64,000 bases of DNA from Amycolatopsis orientalis DSM 43388 (GTDB lineage: Bacteria > Actinomycetota > Actinomycetes > Mycobacteriales > Pseudonocardiaceae), in NCBI RefSeq assembly GCF_000411975.1, contig NZ_ASXG01000014.1, positions 1-64,000 of the forward strand. Direction: 5' to 3'. Positions 32,226 to 42,338 of this stretch are shown here, in pieces. The notes under the pieces are model-generated. The model ran no database searches, was not told the origin of the DNA, and worked only from the letters and a program-made list of their open reading frames with translations. The stretch's first letter is position 1. The number at the start of each line of letters is the position of its first letter. Both the position numbers and the translations under genes were made by a program.

Positions 32226-33398
32226 TCAGTCCCTCGGATCGTCCGGGTCGAGGCCGTGCAGCGGGAAGATCGCGCGGCGGGTGTCGCGGATCGCGACGTC
32301 CACCGGGTCGTCCGCGTCGTCGCCCCACGGCTTGAAGGCGGTGTCCTTGCCGTCGGTCATCGCGGCGGGGAGGTCGGCGGCCGGGGCGGCGCGCTGGACC
32401 GTCGAGACCCAGCCGGCCGGCAGCGGCGTTTCCGGCGGGACGTCGCGGTCCAGCACGGTCGCCATCAGGTGCGTCCACGAGCGCGGCACCACGCGGATCA
32501 GCTGGTATCCCCCGCCTCCGACCGCCAGCCAGCGGCCGTCCGCGTAGCGCTCGGCCAGGTCGCGCAGCGTGGAGTAGATGGTGCGGTGCCCGTCGACCGA
32601 CAGGGACAGGTCCGCCATCGGGTCTTCCTCGTGCGAATCGACCCCGCACTGGGTGACGAGCAGCTGCGGCCGGAACTCCTGCAGCACAGCGGGAACCACC
32701 GCGTCGAACGCCCGCAGCCACCCCGGGTCCCTGGTGTGCGGCGGCAGCGGGACGTTCACCGCCGTGCCGGCTGCCTTGCCCTTCCCGATTTCGGCGGAGT
32801 AGCCGGTGCCGGGCCAGAGCGTGAACGGGTGCTGGTGCATGGAGACGGTTAGCACGCGCGGATCGTCGTAAAACGCGGCTTGGACGCCGTCACCGTGATG
32901 CACGTCGGTGTCGACGTACGCGATGCGGTCGAAGCCGTGGTCGAGCAGCCACGAGATGGCGATCGCGCAGTCGTTGTAGATGCAGAAACCGGAGGCGTGG
33001 TCCCGCATCGCGTGGTGCAGCCCGCCCGCGATGTTGACCGCCCGCCGCGCCTCGCCGTCCGCGATCTTGCGCGCGGCGAGCAGCGTCGAGCCGACGACCA
33101 GCGCGGTCGCGTCGTGCATTCCGGCGAACACGGGGTTGTCGTCGGTCCCGAGCCCGTGCCCGACGTCCCACCCGACATTCGGCGCTTCCCGCACCGCGGC
33201 CAGGTACTCGGGAGCGTGCACGCGCAGCAGTTCCTCGTCGCCCGCGGCGGTGGGCACGAGCAGTTCGACCCCTTCGAGCACGCCCAGCTCAGTGGCGAGC
33301 CGCACGGTGAGGTCGAGCCGGACGGGGTTGAACGGATGCTGCCCGCCCAGGTCGTACTTCAGCAGCGACGAATCCCAGACAACTGCAGGCGACCACAT
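32226..33398 (-). CDS. acuC: AcuC-type class I histone-deacetylase-like protein
   Basis: The product has 390 residues. Catalytic-site blocks are plain: GGLHHAMRDHASGFCIYND and YVDTDVHHGDGVQ (metal-binding Asp/His), and GVDSHEEDPMADL near the pocket. Known: AcuC deacetylates acetyl-CoA synthetase and restores its activity. It lies directly upstream of the Pat-like gene (stop 32226, next start 32223), the expected writer/eraser arrangement. The ATG at 33398 is taken because it starts right at the fold. A substrate other than acetyl-CoA synthetase cannot be excluded. Confidence 0.88.
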   Translation of the reverse strand: MWSPAVVWDSSLLKYDLGGQHPFNPVRLDLTVRLATELGVLEGVELLVPTAAGDEELLRVHAPEYLAAVREAPNVGWDVGHGLGTDDNPVFAGMHDATALVVGSTLLAARKIADGEARRAVNIAGGLHHAMRDHASGFCIYNDCAIAISWLLDHGFDRIAYVDTDVHHGDGVQAAFYDDPRVLTVSMHQHPFTLWPGTGYSAEIGKGKAAGTAVNVPLPPHTRDPGWLRAFDAVVPAVLQEFRPQLLVTQCGVDSHEEDPMADLSLSVDGHRTIYSTLRDLAERYADGRWLAVGGGGYQLIRVVPRSWTHLMATVLDRDVPPETPLPAGWVSTVQRAAPAADLPAAMTDGKDTAFKPWGDDADDPVDVAIRDTRRAIFPLHGLDPDDPRD

Positions 33399-33410
33399 GC
33401 ACCGCACTGT

Positions 33411-33525
33411 ACTTCCCCGTCGCGCCCGGAGCCGGGTTTCCGCCGGGGCGCGACTCAGCCGCCGCCACTTCCCCGCTGCGTCCCGAGCCGGGTTCCGCGG
33501 CGAGGAGTCACTCAGCCGCGGTCCC
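33411..33525. repeat. Imperfect ~56-bp tandem duplication upstream of acuC
   Basis: Two copies of a segment of the form ACTTCCCCG...GAGCCGGGTT...GACTCAGCCGC are in tandem, followed by a weaker third copy up to about 33560. They lie in the 213-bp gap between acuC and the PfpI-like gene. No reading frame is supported here. Confidence 0.5.
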
Positions 33526-33611
33526 CCGCCCGGCTCCACAGCGTGAAGTCACTCAGCAACACGCTCCCTCAATCGTCACGGCCGAGCCCGGCTCCACCGC
33601 GGGAGGCGGGC

Positions 33612-34316
33612 TCAACCGCGCGTCCAGACGACGCCGCGCGCCTCGTACTCGAGCATCTCCTCCAGCCCGGCCGCCGCGTCGGAGCCGAGTTCCCGTTTCA
33701 CCAGCCACAAGGCCAGGTCGAGGCCGCTCGTGATGCCGCCCGAGGTGACCACGTCGCCGTCGTCGACCACGCGCGCCTTCTTGAGCACTCCGCCCTGCTG
33801 GGCGAGCGTGTCGGTCGCGCCGTGGTGCGTCGTGCACGGACGTCCGCGCACCAATCCGGCTGCGCCGAGCAACAGCGTGCCCGTGCACAGCGACGCCAGG
33901 GTCAGTCCTTTGCGCGGCGCGGCGGCAAGGGCATCCGGCAGGACCTTGCGGTCGATCTCCGCCCAGATCCCCGGTCCCTTCCGCCTCCGGTAACCGCCGC
34001 CCGGCACGACGATGATGTCGGCGTCCTGGGGCGACCAGCCGCGTTCGACCTCCACCTTCGTCCCGTACGCCGCGCGTACCACGCCCGGGCCGTCCACTCG
34101 CACGTACGAAACTTCGGTACCGCGCTTCGCGTGCATACCCGCCGCGGAGAACACCTCGTACGGACCGGCGAAGTCCTGCTCCTCGACACCGTCGAACAAC
34201 ACGACCTGAACCCGCAACGGCCGCCGCACCGTCGAAGCGCCGGTCGTCGCCGAAGCCTCAGCCGGTATCGCCGCCGCCATCGCCGCTGACCCGCGCAGGA
34301 ATGTTCTTCGCTCCAT
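33612..34316 (-). CDS. Exported DJ-1/PfpI-family protein (Tat signal)
   Basis: The product has 234 residues. The N-terminus carries RRTFLRG followed by an Ala-rich stretch, a good Tat signal (residues 1-25). The rest is a DJ-1/PfpI fold with VVPGGG near 103-108, nucleophile Cys144 in SLCTGTLLL and a following HHGATDTL. The elbow and the GATase1 AraC-like sequence are those of the ThiJ/PfpI branch. Known members are chaperones, glyoxalases or isonitrile hydratases; the present function is open. Export by Tat of such a protein is unusual. Codon use matches neighbours. Confidence 0.75.
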   Translation of the reverse strand: MERRTFLRGSAAMAAAIPAEASATTGASTVRRPLRVQVVLFDGVEEQDFAGPYEVFSAAGMHAKRGTEVSYVRVDGPGVVRAAYGTKVEVERGWSPQDADIIVVPGGGYRRRKGPGIWAEIDRKVLPDALAAAPRKGLTLASLCTGTLLLGAAGLVRGRPCTTHHGATDTLAQQGGVLKKARVVDDGDVVTSGGITSGLDLALWLVKRELGSDAAAGLEEMLEYEARGVVWTRG

Positions 34317-34387
34317 GAAAGCCGCCTCTCGCCTGGAAAGCCTTCCGGACGAGAAGTCGGCGCACAGCGCGGAAAGTTCCGGCGACG

Positions 34388-35227
34388 TCAGCCGCGCTCG
34401 GGACCAGTCGCCGCGGGACGCTCCGGATCGCGCGACCAATGCGACCACGACCCCGCGTACAGCGCGGCGGGCTCCGGATGCCCGGCGACCTCCAGCGCGA
34501 GCACCACCGACGACGCCGTGACTCCCGAACCGCAGTAGGCGCCGACCGGAACCCCGTCGGTCAAGCCCAGCGACGCGAACCGCGCGGCGAGCTCGGCCGG
34601 CGACTTCCAGCGCCCGTCCGCACCAGCGTGCTCGGACGACGGCGCGCTGACCGCACCGGGGATGTGCCCGGCCCGCGGGTCGACCGGCTCGGTCTCGCCG
34701 GTGTAGCGGGCGTGCGCGCGAGCGTCGAACAGCACGCCTTCGCGCGCGAGCGCCGCCGCGTCGTCCGCCGACAGGACCGGCATCGCGCCCGGACGGACCT
34801 CGACGTCGCCCGGCTCCGGCGAAGGCACTTCGGCCGTCACTTCCCGCCCCTCGGCCAGCCACGCAGCGTAACCGCCGTCGAGCACCGCGACCTCCGAATG
34901 GCCGCCCCAGCGCAGCAGCCACCAGGCGCGCGCGGCCACCGAACCGTCGGCGTCGTCGTAGACGACCACCGGACGCCCGGCCCGGACCCCGGCTTTCCGC
35001 AGCTCACGCTGCAGCACGGCCGGGTCGGGCAGCGGGTGGCGGCCGCCCTCGCCGGGCGGCGCGGCCAGCGCCGTGTCGAGGTCGACGAACACCGCTCCCG
35101 GCAGGTGTCCCTCCTGGTAGGACTCCGCCGCGGGCGGTCCGCCGAGCCGCCAGCGGACGTCCAGCACCGCTGGACGGTCCCGGTCGGTCAGCGCGGCGAG
35201 CTCAGCGGGCGAGATCAACGGTCGCAT
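34388..35227 (-). CDS. Thiosulfate sulfurtransferase (two-domain rhodanese)
   Basis: The product has 279 residues. Two rhodanese domains are visible: the N-terminal one with [10 protein letters not shown] and an Asp in place of the catalytic Cys, and the C-terminal one with active Cys232 in YCGSGVTAS, the loop of thiosulfate sulfurtransferases. Known: it moves sulfane sulfur from thiosulfate to cyanide or a thiol acceptor in the cytoplasm. ATG 35227 is preferred to the upstream GTG because it starts with the conserved domain. It is divergent from dtxR across 136 bp. Confidence 0.85.
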   Translation of the reverse strand: MRPLISPAELAALTDRDRPAVLDVRWRLGGPPAAESYQEGHLPGAVFVDLDTALAAPPGEGGRHPLPDPAVLQRELRKAGVRAGRPVVVYDDADGSVAARAWWLLRWGGHSEVAVLDGGYAAWLAEGREVTAEVPSPEPGDVEVRPGAMPVLSADDAAALAREGVLFDARAHARYTGETEPVDPRAGHIPGAVSAPSSEHAGADGRWKSPAELAARFASLGLTDGVPVGAYCGSGVTASSVVLALEVAGHPEPAALYAGSWSHWSRDPERPAATGPERG

Positions 35228-35363
35228 GCCCCCATCCTGCAGGTCCGGACGCGGTTCGCGCACCAGGGCAGGACTTTTCGCCGCCGCCGGGTCGTTACGC
35301 CGAGGCGAGCCGTCGCTGTCGGGGCCAACGACTACGATGAGCTACGCGGACGAAGGGGACAGC

Positions 35364-36055
35364 GTGAACGATCTCATCGACACCACCGAGATGTACCTGC
35401 GTACCATCTACGAGCTCGAAGAGGAAGGGGTCGTCCCGCTGCGGGCCCGGATCGCCGAGCGGCTGCAGCAGAGCGGCCCCACCGTGAGCCAGACCGTGGC
35501 CCGGATGGAGCGCGACGGCCTGGTCGTCGTCGCGGACGACCGGCATCTGCAGCTCACCGACCACGGCCACGACCTCGCCGTCGCGGTCATGCGCAAGCAC
35601 CGGCTCGCCGAGCGCCTCCTCGTCGACGTCATCGGCCTCGAGTGGGAGCACGTGCACAACGAGGCGTGCCGCTGGGAGCACGTGATGAGCGAGGCCGTCG
35701 AGCGCAAGCTGGTGAAGCTGCTCGACCACCCGACCACGTCGCCGTACGGCAACCCGATCCCCGGCCTCGACAAGCTCGGCGACGGCGATCCCGCGCCGCG
35801 CGCCGAGGACGGCCTGGTGCGTCTCGACGAGTTCGCCCGCACCGGCGGCGGCGAGGTCGAGATCCGCCGCATCGCCGAGCACGTGCAGCTCGACGAGTCG
35901 CTGCTCACCGAGCTGCGTACGGTCGGCATCGTGCCCGGCGGCCTCGTCACCGTCGGCAAGGCCGCGGGCGGCAGCGCCACCGTCGAGGTCAAGGGCACCG
36001 AGAGCACGGCGCAGGTCTCCACCGCGGCGCTGCACGCCGTGCTGGCGCTCGCCAA

Positions 36056-36059
<4 letters not shown>
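35364..36059 (+). CDS. ideR: DtxR/IdeR-family iron-dependent repressor
   Basis: The product has 231 residues, the usual full-length IdeR with three parts: winged helix ([20 protein letters not shown]), a metal-binding dimerisation domain with the [15 protein letters not shown] motif, and a C-terminal SH3-like domain. Known: in high iron it represses uptake genes. The GTG at 35364 has a GAAGGGGA site; an ATG at 35338 is in frame but not preferred. galK overlaps its end (GTGA), so the repressor and galactose genes are one unit. No clear iron box is seen in the window. Confidence 0.9.
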
Positions 36060-37240
<1,181 letters not shown>

Positions 37241-37330
37241 TTTCCGGAGCAACCCCCGGAGGGTCCGTCGCGTCGCAGTGAGGGGAGACTGTGCCGCAGA
37301 GTCGCCACCCCTCAGCAGAAAGGCCTTGAC

Positions 37331-38311
37331 GTGACGGACCAGCAGAGCCCCCTGAAACTTGTCGTGACGGGCGGCGCGGGGTACGTGGGCAGCGTGTGCG
37401 CCGCCCGCCTCATCGAAGCGGGTCACCAGGTCACCGTCGTGGACGACCTGTCGACCGGGCACGCGGACGCGGTGCACCCGCAGGCGCGCTTCGTCGAGGG
37501 CGACGCCGCCGAGGTCGCCGCGGACCTTCTCGGCGAGGGCTTCGACGGCGTGCTGCACTTCGCGGCGAAGTCGCTGGTGGGCGAGTCGATGGCCGACCCG
37601 GCGAAGTACTGGGAAGGCAACGTGGTGACCTCGCTGCGGCTGCTGGAGGCGATGAAGAAGCACGGCACGCCGCGCCTGGTGTTCTCCTCCACCGCGGCGA
37701 CGTACGGCGAGCCCGACGTGTCGCCGATCCCGGAAACGGCCCCGACGCAGCCGACCAACACCTACGGCGCGTCGAAGCTCGCCATCGACCACGCGATCAC
37801 CAGCTTCGCCCGCGCCCACGGCCTCGCCGCGGTCAGCCTGCGGTACTTCAACGTGGCCGGCGCCTACGGCGCGTTCGGCGAACGGCACACCACCGAAACC
37901 CATCTCATCCCTCTCGTCCTCCAGGTCGCCACCGGCGACCGCGAACACATCTCCATCTACGGCGACGACTACCCGACGCCGGACAAAACGGCCGTCCGCG
38001 ACTACATCCACGTGGTCGACCTCGCCGACGCTCACCTCCTCGCCCTGCGCCACGCCGCCGCCGGCGAGCACCGCATCTACAACCTCGGCAGCGGCACCGG
38101 GTTCTCGGTGCTGGAGGTCGTGGAAGCCTGCCGCCGGGTCACCGGGCACCCGATCCCCGCCGTGGTGGCCCCGCGCCGCGCCGGCGACCCGTCGGTGCTC
38201 GTGGCGTCGAGCGACAAGGCCCACGGCGAACTCGGGTGGACGCCCAAGCTGACCGACCTCGACGGGATCGTGTCGGACGCTTGGCAGTTCACCCGGTCGC
38301 GTCGTTCCTGA
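37331..38311 (+). CDS. galE: UDP-glucose 4-epimerase
   Basis: The product has 326 residues. It is an extended SDR with GGAGYVG (14-20), FSSTAATYG (Ser119/120, Thr121) and the Tyr145-x3-Lys149 pair. The wording ([39 protein letters not shown]) is that of bacterial GalE. Known: it interconverts UDP-glucose and UDP-galactose for sugar use and for galactan-containing walls. GTG at 37331 has a GAAAGG site upstream. It is the last gene of the dtxR-galK-galE unit. Adjacency of dtxR and galE is common in Corynebacteriales. Confidence 0.92.
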   Translation: MTDQQSPLKLVVTGGAGYVGSVCAARLIEAGHQVTVVDDLSTGHADAVHPQARFVEGDAAEVAADLLGEGFDGVLHFAAKSLVGESMADPAKYWEGNVVTSLRLLEAMKKHGTPRLVFSSTAATYGEPDVSPIPETAPTQPTNTYGASKLAIDHAITSFARAHGLAAVSLRYFNVAGAYGAFGERHTTETHLIPLVLQVATGDREHISIYGDDYPTPDKTAVRDYIHVVDLADAHLLALRHAAAGEHRIYNLGSGTGFSVLEVVEACRRVTGHPIPAVVAPRRAGDPSVLVASSDKAHGELGWTPKLTDLDGIVSDAWQFTRSRRS

Positions 38312-38954
38312 TCGCGGCTCCGAACGGGGCGGGGATCCGGCTGGACTCCCCCGCCCCGGTCTCGTCACGGCGAGCGGCCAAGGCACTCCGACGCCAGGAC
38401 TCACCAGCTCGACGTGGAGGCGGACGACTCGGACTTGCCCAGCGGACGGCGTACCCCGCTCGGGCCCGCCCGCTGCCCCGCCACTCCGGCTCAAGCCACC
38501 GCCGTGCCTGGCTTCGCTCGAGAACCCGACCCCGTCACTACGGCCAGGAACCGCTTCCGCCGGGCGCTTGGCCTCGTCCCGCCGAGGCCCGTCCGCGCCG
38601 TCTGTCCTTCCGATCGAGAATCCCCGGCCCGGCACCACGAACAAGAGCTACTTGGGCCCGGGCTCACGGACTCCGTTCCAGCAAAGGCCCGTCCGCGCCG
38701 GCAGCTCTTCCGCTCCGGAGCCACGACCCGGCACCACGCCAGGAACCACTCTCGCCCGAGCGCATCGCCTCCAACTCCACCAAGACCCGTCCGCGCCATC
38801 AGTCCTTCCGCTCCGGAGCCACGACCCGGCACCACGGCCAGGGCGCGCTGGCTCCGTTCGCTAGGACCCACCCACGCTGCCCGTCCTGCCGACCGGAAAC
38901 CCGGGGCTCATCACCCGCCGCCCAGGAACGGAAGCACCGTCAAGCCCGGCCGTC
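38312..38954. other. 643-bp gap without a supported gene, holding tandem repeats
   Basis: After the galE stop no reading frame here has a family resemblance. Short frames exist on both strands but none is stable across the repeats, whose period is not a multiple of three. The notable content is the ~98-bp tandem repeat listed separately. No strong hairpin terminator for galE is evident. Confidence 0.6.
38519..38905. repeat. Tandem repeat, ~96-100-bp unit, about 3.9 copies
   Basis: Units start at 38519, 38615, 38715 and 38813 (lengths 96, 100, 98 and a partial fourth). Shared phrases include CGACCCGGCACCAC, CCCGTCCGCGCC and TCCTTCCGCTCCGGAGCCACGA. The common phrase CCCGTCCGCGCC recurs at 38588, 38688 and 38786. 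The repeats lie between galE and the DUF4192 gene. Confidence 0.75.
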
Positions 38955-40037
38955 TCAGCCCCTTGGCGATCCGGTAGGACTCCCCGGTTCCGGCGGCGGA
39001 GACAAGCCGAGATCGACCGCCGTGCTGAGGTCGGCGAGGCCGGTCAGTTTCGCCGGGTCTGTGCCGATGTTCCACGCGGCCTGCAGCAACTGCGCCACCA
39101 AATGCTCCGGATCGGCCTCCACCGCGTTCGCCAAGGCCATCCCGGCGAGCGCGCCTTCTCCGCGCATCAACGCCGTGTAGCCGAGATGCAGGGCAGCCTC
39201 GGCTCGGTGCGGCGGCGGCAGTTCGCGGACAAGCGTCAGCCATACCTCTTCCGCCTCGCGGGTCAGCGACGTGTGCGGCGGGACCGCGAGCGCGAGGCAG
39301 GCGTCGCGGACCGGGGTGAGCATCAGCGCGTGGGCGAGGCGGACGGCTTGGTCGTCGTCGGGAGGTCCCGCCCCTCGGCGCTGCCGGAGGAACGCGGCGC
39401 GGAGTTCGGCTGCCGCGGCGTCGAGGACATCACTCGCCGACATTCCCGGACCGCACAACGGTTCCGGCGAGGACGCCAGCAGGTCAGCACGGCGGGCGAT
39501 CGCTTCCGGAGAGCGCGGTTCCAGCACGGCAGCCAGCTCCTCGCGACTGCGGAAGACGACGAAACCCGCTTCCGTGGTCGCGGCGGCGAGGACGGTCTCC
39601 TGCGGGTCGGGCAGCACTCCGCGGCAGTCCGGATCCCGGTAGCACGACCAGGGCGCACCGGGTTCGATCGAGGAAGTCCACAGTGCGTGGAACAGCTTGA
39701 GTTGGTGCCGAGCCAGGCCGCGCTCCAGCTCGGCCGCCAGTTCCCGGTGCGGTGGACCGTTTTCGCTCCCCGAACCGCCGACGATGACGGCCGTGACGCC
39801 ACTGTGCTCGTGGTCGGCGAACCGCGGGAGCAGCGCATCCGCTTGCTGTGCTTGAAGTTCTCGCGGCGGAAGGTCGGCGCGCAGGATCAGGCCGAGCGTC
39901 GTGCCGGGGGCGCGATGGCCCAGCAGCACGAGGGAATCGGCGGGACGGAATCCGAGCAGGTACGGGAGCGAGGCGATGAGGTCGGCCGGATTGCTGAGGG
40001 TGGCCCGGGAGATGCCGGGCGGCGTCGAGGTGGTCAC
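38955..40037 (-). CDS. DUF4192-family protein
   Basis: The product has 360 residues. The first part reads PADLIASLPYLLGFRPADSLVLL, the mark of the actinobacterial DUF4192 family, followed by segments such as VTAVIVGGSG and a tetratricopeptide-like C-terminal part (EAALHLGYTALMRGEGALAGMALANAVEADPEH). The GTG at 40037 has a GGAGGCG site. No signal peptide or membrane segment is present. Known: the family is common in actinobacteria with no proven function. It has no partner on either side. Confidence 0.8.
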   Translation of the reverse strand: MTTSTPPGISRATLSNPADLIASLPYLLGFRPADSLVLLGHRAPGTTLGLILRADLPPRELQAQQADALLPRFADHEHSGVTAVIVGGSGSENGPPHRELAAELERGLARHQLKLFHALWTSSIEPGAPWSCYRDPDCRGVLPDPQETVLAAATTEAGFVVFRSREELAAVLEPRSPEAIARRADLLASSPEPLCGPGMSASDVLDAAAAELRAAFLRQRRGAGPPDDDQAVRLAHALMLTPVRDACLALAVPPHTSLTREAEEVWLTLVRELPPPHRAEAALHLGYTALMRGEGALAGMALANAVEADPEHLVAQLLQAAWNIGTDPAKLTGLADLSTAVDLGLSPPPEPGSPTGSPRG

Positions 40038-40087
40038 GCCTCCACTGTGCGCCGCGAATCCGGGAAGCGGGGCCGGCCCGGCAAATC

Positions 40088-40116
40088 TGTGGACCAGCGC
40101 GGGCAGTTGTGGACAA
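40088..40116. promoter_or_regulatory. Two DnaA-box-like sites upstream of the DUF4192 gene
   Basis: TGTGGACCA (40088-40096) and TGTGGACAA (40108-40116, exactly the complement of the DnaA box TTGTCCACA) are 20 bp apart. They lie 50-80 bp upstream of the DUF4192 start on the minus strand. Confidence 0.4.
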
Positions 40117-40210
40117 CCGCGGCATATCCGAAGAGACCCGGCGAAAATTGTCGGTGGCATGTGCCTCGATCGCACGAGTCCACAATGGACACAGTGGACA
40201 CAGTGGGCAC

Positions 40211-40244
40211 GTGCTGCCGGAGCCGGACCAGGCTCCGGCAGCAC
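40211..40244. terminator. Strong hairpin downstream of the M23 peptidase gene
   Basis: A perfect 14-bp stem (GTGCTGCCGGAGCC and complement) with a 6-base loop lies 15 bp after the peptidase stop (40259) in the minus-strand sense and upstream of DUF4192. It is the likely terminator. Confidence 0.8.
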
Positions 40245-40258
40245 CGCCGGAAAACCGC

Positions 40259-41110
40259 TCAGCCGCAGTGTTCGAACGGGCTCGTGTACGAGGACGAGCC
40301 GACCGAACCGCCCCACTTGACGCACGTGGACCCGGCGCTCTTCTTCACCGGCCCGGCGTAGTAGGTGAAGTTCCCCGAATCCGTCGCCCTGGTCGACCCC
40401 TGAACCTCCAGGAACGCCGAAACCGGGCTGGCCGTCCCGAGGGAAACCGCCTTGAGGGTCGTCACGCAGTTCTCTTTGGACGACGAGTTGTACAGCAGGT
40501 ACGCCGTGCCCGCGGTCCCCAGCGCCTGCTGGTCGATCACCGAGAAGCCCGACCCGCACACCTGCGTCGCCGAATACGGGTTGCCGCCGCAGCCGTTCTT
40601 GCTCGTGAAGTCCTTCTTGCCGTAGTACGGCACCGCGACGCCGTTCAGCACGGCCTTCTGCGTCACGCCGTTCAGGTTTTCTTCGAAATGCAGATGCGGC
40701 CCGGTCACCCCGCCGGTCGCGCCCGCTTTGCCGATCTCCTTGCCCTGCCCGACGCTCTGGCCCACCGAGACTTCCTGCTCGGACAGGTGCGCGTACCGGG
40801 TCCGCCAGCCGCCGCCGTGGTCCAGTTCGATCCAGCGGCCGTAGCTGGTGCTGCCCTCGTTCGCGACGCGCGTAACCGTTCCGGGCGCGGCCGCGAGCAC
40901 CGGCATGCCGGTGATGCCGGACTTCTGGAAGTCGACCGCGTTGGCCGGGTTGTGGCCGCTGAAGGTCGCCGCGGTGACCGTGACGCCGCACTTGAACGGC
41001 ACCTGGAAGTTGGGGGCCGCGGACGCCGTCGACTGGGCGGCGAGCGTCAGGCCGCACGCGTGCAGGGCCACCGCGGCCGCGGCCGCCGCGAGCCGTCTCA
41101 ATCTGGACAT
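40259..41110 (-). CDS. Secreted M23-family (LytM-type) peptidase
   Basis: The product has 283 residues. A signal peptide (1-31, cleavage near ASA-AP) precedes an M23 domain with metal-binding His53 and Asp60 (GHNPANAVD) and His139/His141 in GPHLHFEE. A second domain after residue 145 contains several Cys and a C-terminal Ser/Gly-rich part. Known: M23 enzymes cut peptide cross-links in peptidoglycan or in proteins outside the cell. It is transcribed away from the histidine kinase gene, whose signals may relate to the envelope. It ends at a strong hairpin. Confidence 0.85.
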   Translation of the reverse strand: MSRLRRLAAAAAAVALHACGLTLAAQSTASAAPNFQVPFKCGVTVTAATFSGHNPANAVDFQKSGITGMPVLAAAPGTVTRVANEGSTSYGRWIELDHGGGWRTRYAHLSEQEVSVGQSVGQGKEIGKAGATGGVTGPHLHFEENLNGVTQKAVLNGVAVPYYGKKDFTSKNGCGGNPYSATQVCGSGFSVIDQQALGTAGTAYLLYNSSSKENCVTTLKAVSLGTASPVSAFLEVQGSTRATDSGNFTYYAGPVKKSAGSTCVKWGGSVGSSSYTSPFEHCG

Positions 41111-41201
41111 GGGGCGTACCTCCTGGTGGGGGAAATGTCCGACGCCCTCCAGCCAAGCCCGAGCCAGTACATTTTCCGTACAAGACGACACGGGAGGGCT
41201 C

Positions 41202-42338
41202 ATGGGCGCACCGGCGACCACGCTCGCCAAGGCGCGGCGGCGGTTCGAGGGCGCCGACTGGGTGCGCTGGGGCGTGCTCGCCGTGCCGACCCTGTTCGCG
41301 ATCCCGCACGCGCGGCCTTGGACGTGGCCGCTGATCGCGCTGGTTCTCGTGCTGTCCGTCCCGGCGCTCTGGCTCACCCGGGAGTCGCGCCCGCGCTGGC
41401 TGATGCCCGCGACGATGATCGCCGTCGTCGTCGGCGCGGGTGCGCTCTGGCTCCTGCAGCCGACCAGCTGGACTTCGACGACGATATTCGGCGCGACCTT
41501 CTACGCCCTGCGCGTGTCCGGCCGGATCGCGGCGGCGATCTCGCTGGCCGCGGCCTCCGCCACGATCCTCGCCTGGTCGATCGTGTACGACCTCGACTGG
41601 CTGAACGCGGTCGCCCTCTTCGCGGTCCTCGTCGTGATGTTCCTGCTCGCCGCCAACCGCCGGAGCCGCGCGGAACGCCTGGAACAGACCGAACTCGCGC
41701 TCGCCCGCGCCCAGACCGCCAGCGAAGAGCACGCCCGCGCGGCGGCACTCGCCGAACGCGCCCGCATCGCCCGCGAACTGCACGACGTCCTCGCGCACTC
41801 GCTCGCCGGTCTCGCGCTCAATCTGCAGGGCGCGCGTCTGATGCTGGTCCGCGACGGTGCGAGCGAAGAGTCTCTCGCGCAGATCGAACGCGCGCAGAAG
41901 CTGGCCACCGAGGGCCTCGCCGAAGCACGCAAGGCGGTCGCCGCGCTGCGCGAAGACGCCGTACCCGTCGAGCGCTCGGTCTCGGACCTTCTCGCCGCGT
42001 ACCGGCTCGACACCGGCTCTCGCGCCGACCTGGTGGTCGAAGGCGAATCACGCGAGCTGGACGCAGCTGTCGGCACGACGCTCGTACGTGCCGTACAGGA
42101 AGCTCTCGCGAACTCGCGCAAACACGCGGGCGGTCCCGCTGTAGACGTCACGGTGGCCTTCAAGAACGACGAAGTCGACTTAACGATCATTGACCACCAG
42201 GGCCGCCGTCCGCCGGAACCGCCGTCACCGGGATACGGTTTGCGAGGCATGGGCGAACGGGTTGCGCTGTTGAACGGGCAGCTCGAATGCGGCCCTGGGG
42301 AGGACGGATGGCGGATTCAGCTGACGGTGCCGGCGTGA
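41202..42338 (+). CDS. Sensor histidine kinase, DesK/NarL type
   Basis: The product has 378 residues. Four to five N-terminal membrane helices (to about 151) are followed by a HisKA_3 domain with the phospho-acceptor His194 (RIARELHDVLAHS) and an ATP-binding end in which GYGLRGMGERVALLNG is visible. The N box is weak but an ALANSRKHA segment is present. ATG at 41202 has a GGGAGGG site. It overlaps the regulator gene by four bases. Known: such kinases signal changes at the membrane. The stimulus cannot be told. Confidence 0.87.
   Translation: MGAPATTLAKARRRFEGADWVRWGVLAVPTLFAIPHARPWTWPLIALVLVLSVPALWLTRESRPRWLMPATMIAVVVGAGALWLLQPTSWTSTTIFGATFYALRVSGRIAAAISLAAASATILAWSIVYDLDWLNAVALFAVLVVMFLLAANRRSRAERLEQTELALARAQTASEEHARAAALAERARIARELHDVLAHSLAGLALNLQGARLMLVRDGASEESLAQIERAQKLATEGLAEARKAVAALREDAVPVERSVSDLLAAYRLDTGSRADLVVEGESRELDAAVGTTLVRAVQEALANSRKHAGGPAVDVTVAFKNDEVDLTIIDHQGRRPPEPPSPGYGLRGMGERVALLNGQLECGPGEDGWRIQLTVPA

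Noticed and set aside
38414..38977. Possible 187-residue protein over the ~98-bp repeats
   Set aside because: Repeat units of 96, 100 and 98 bp would shift frame, so a protein repeat is not maintained; codon pattern is not gene-like.
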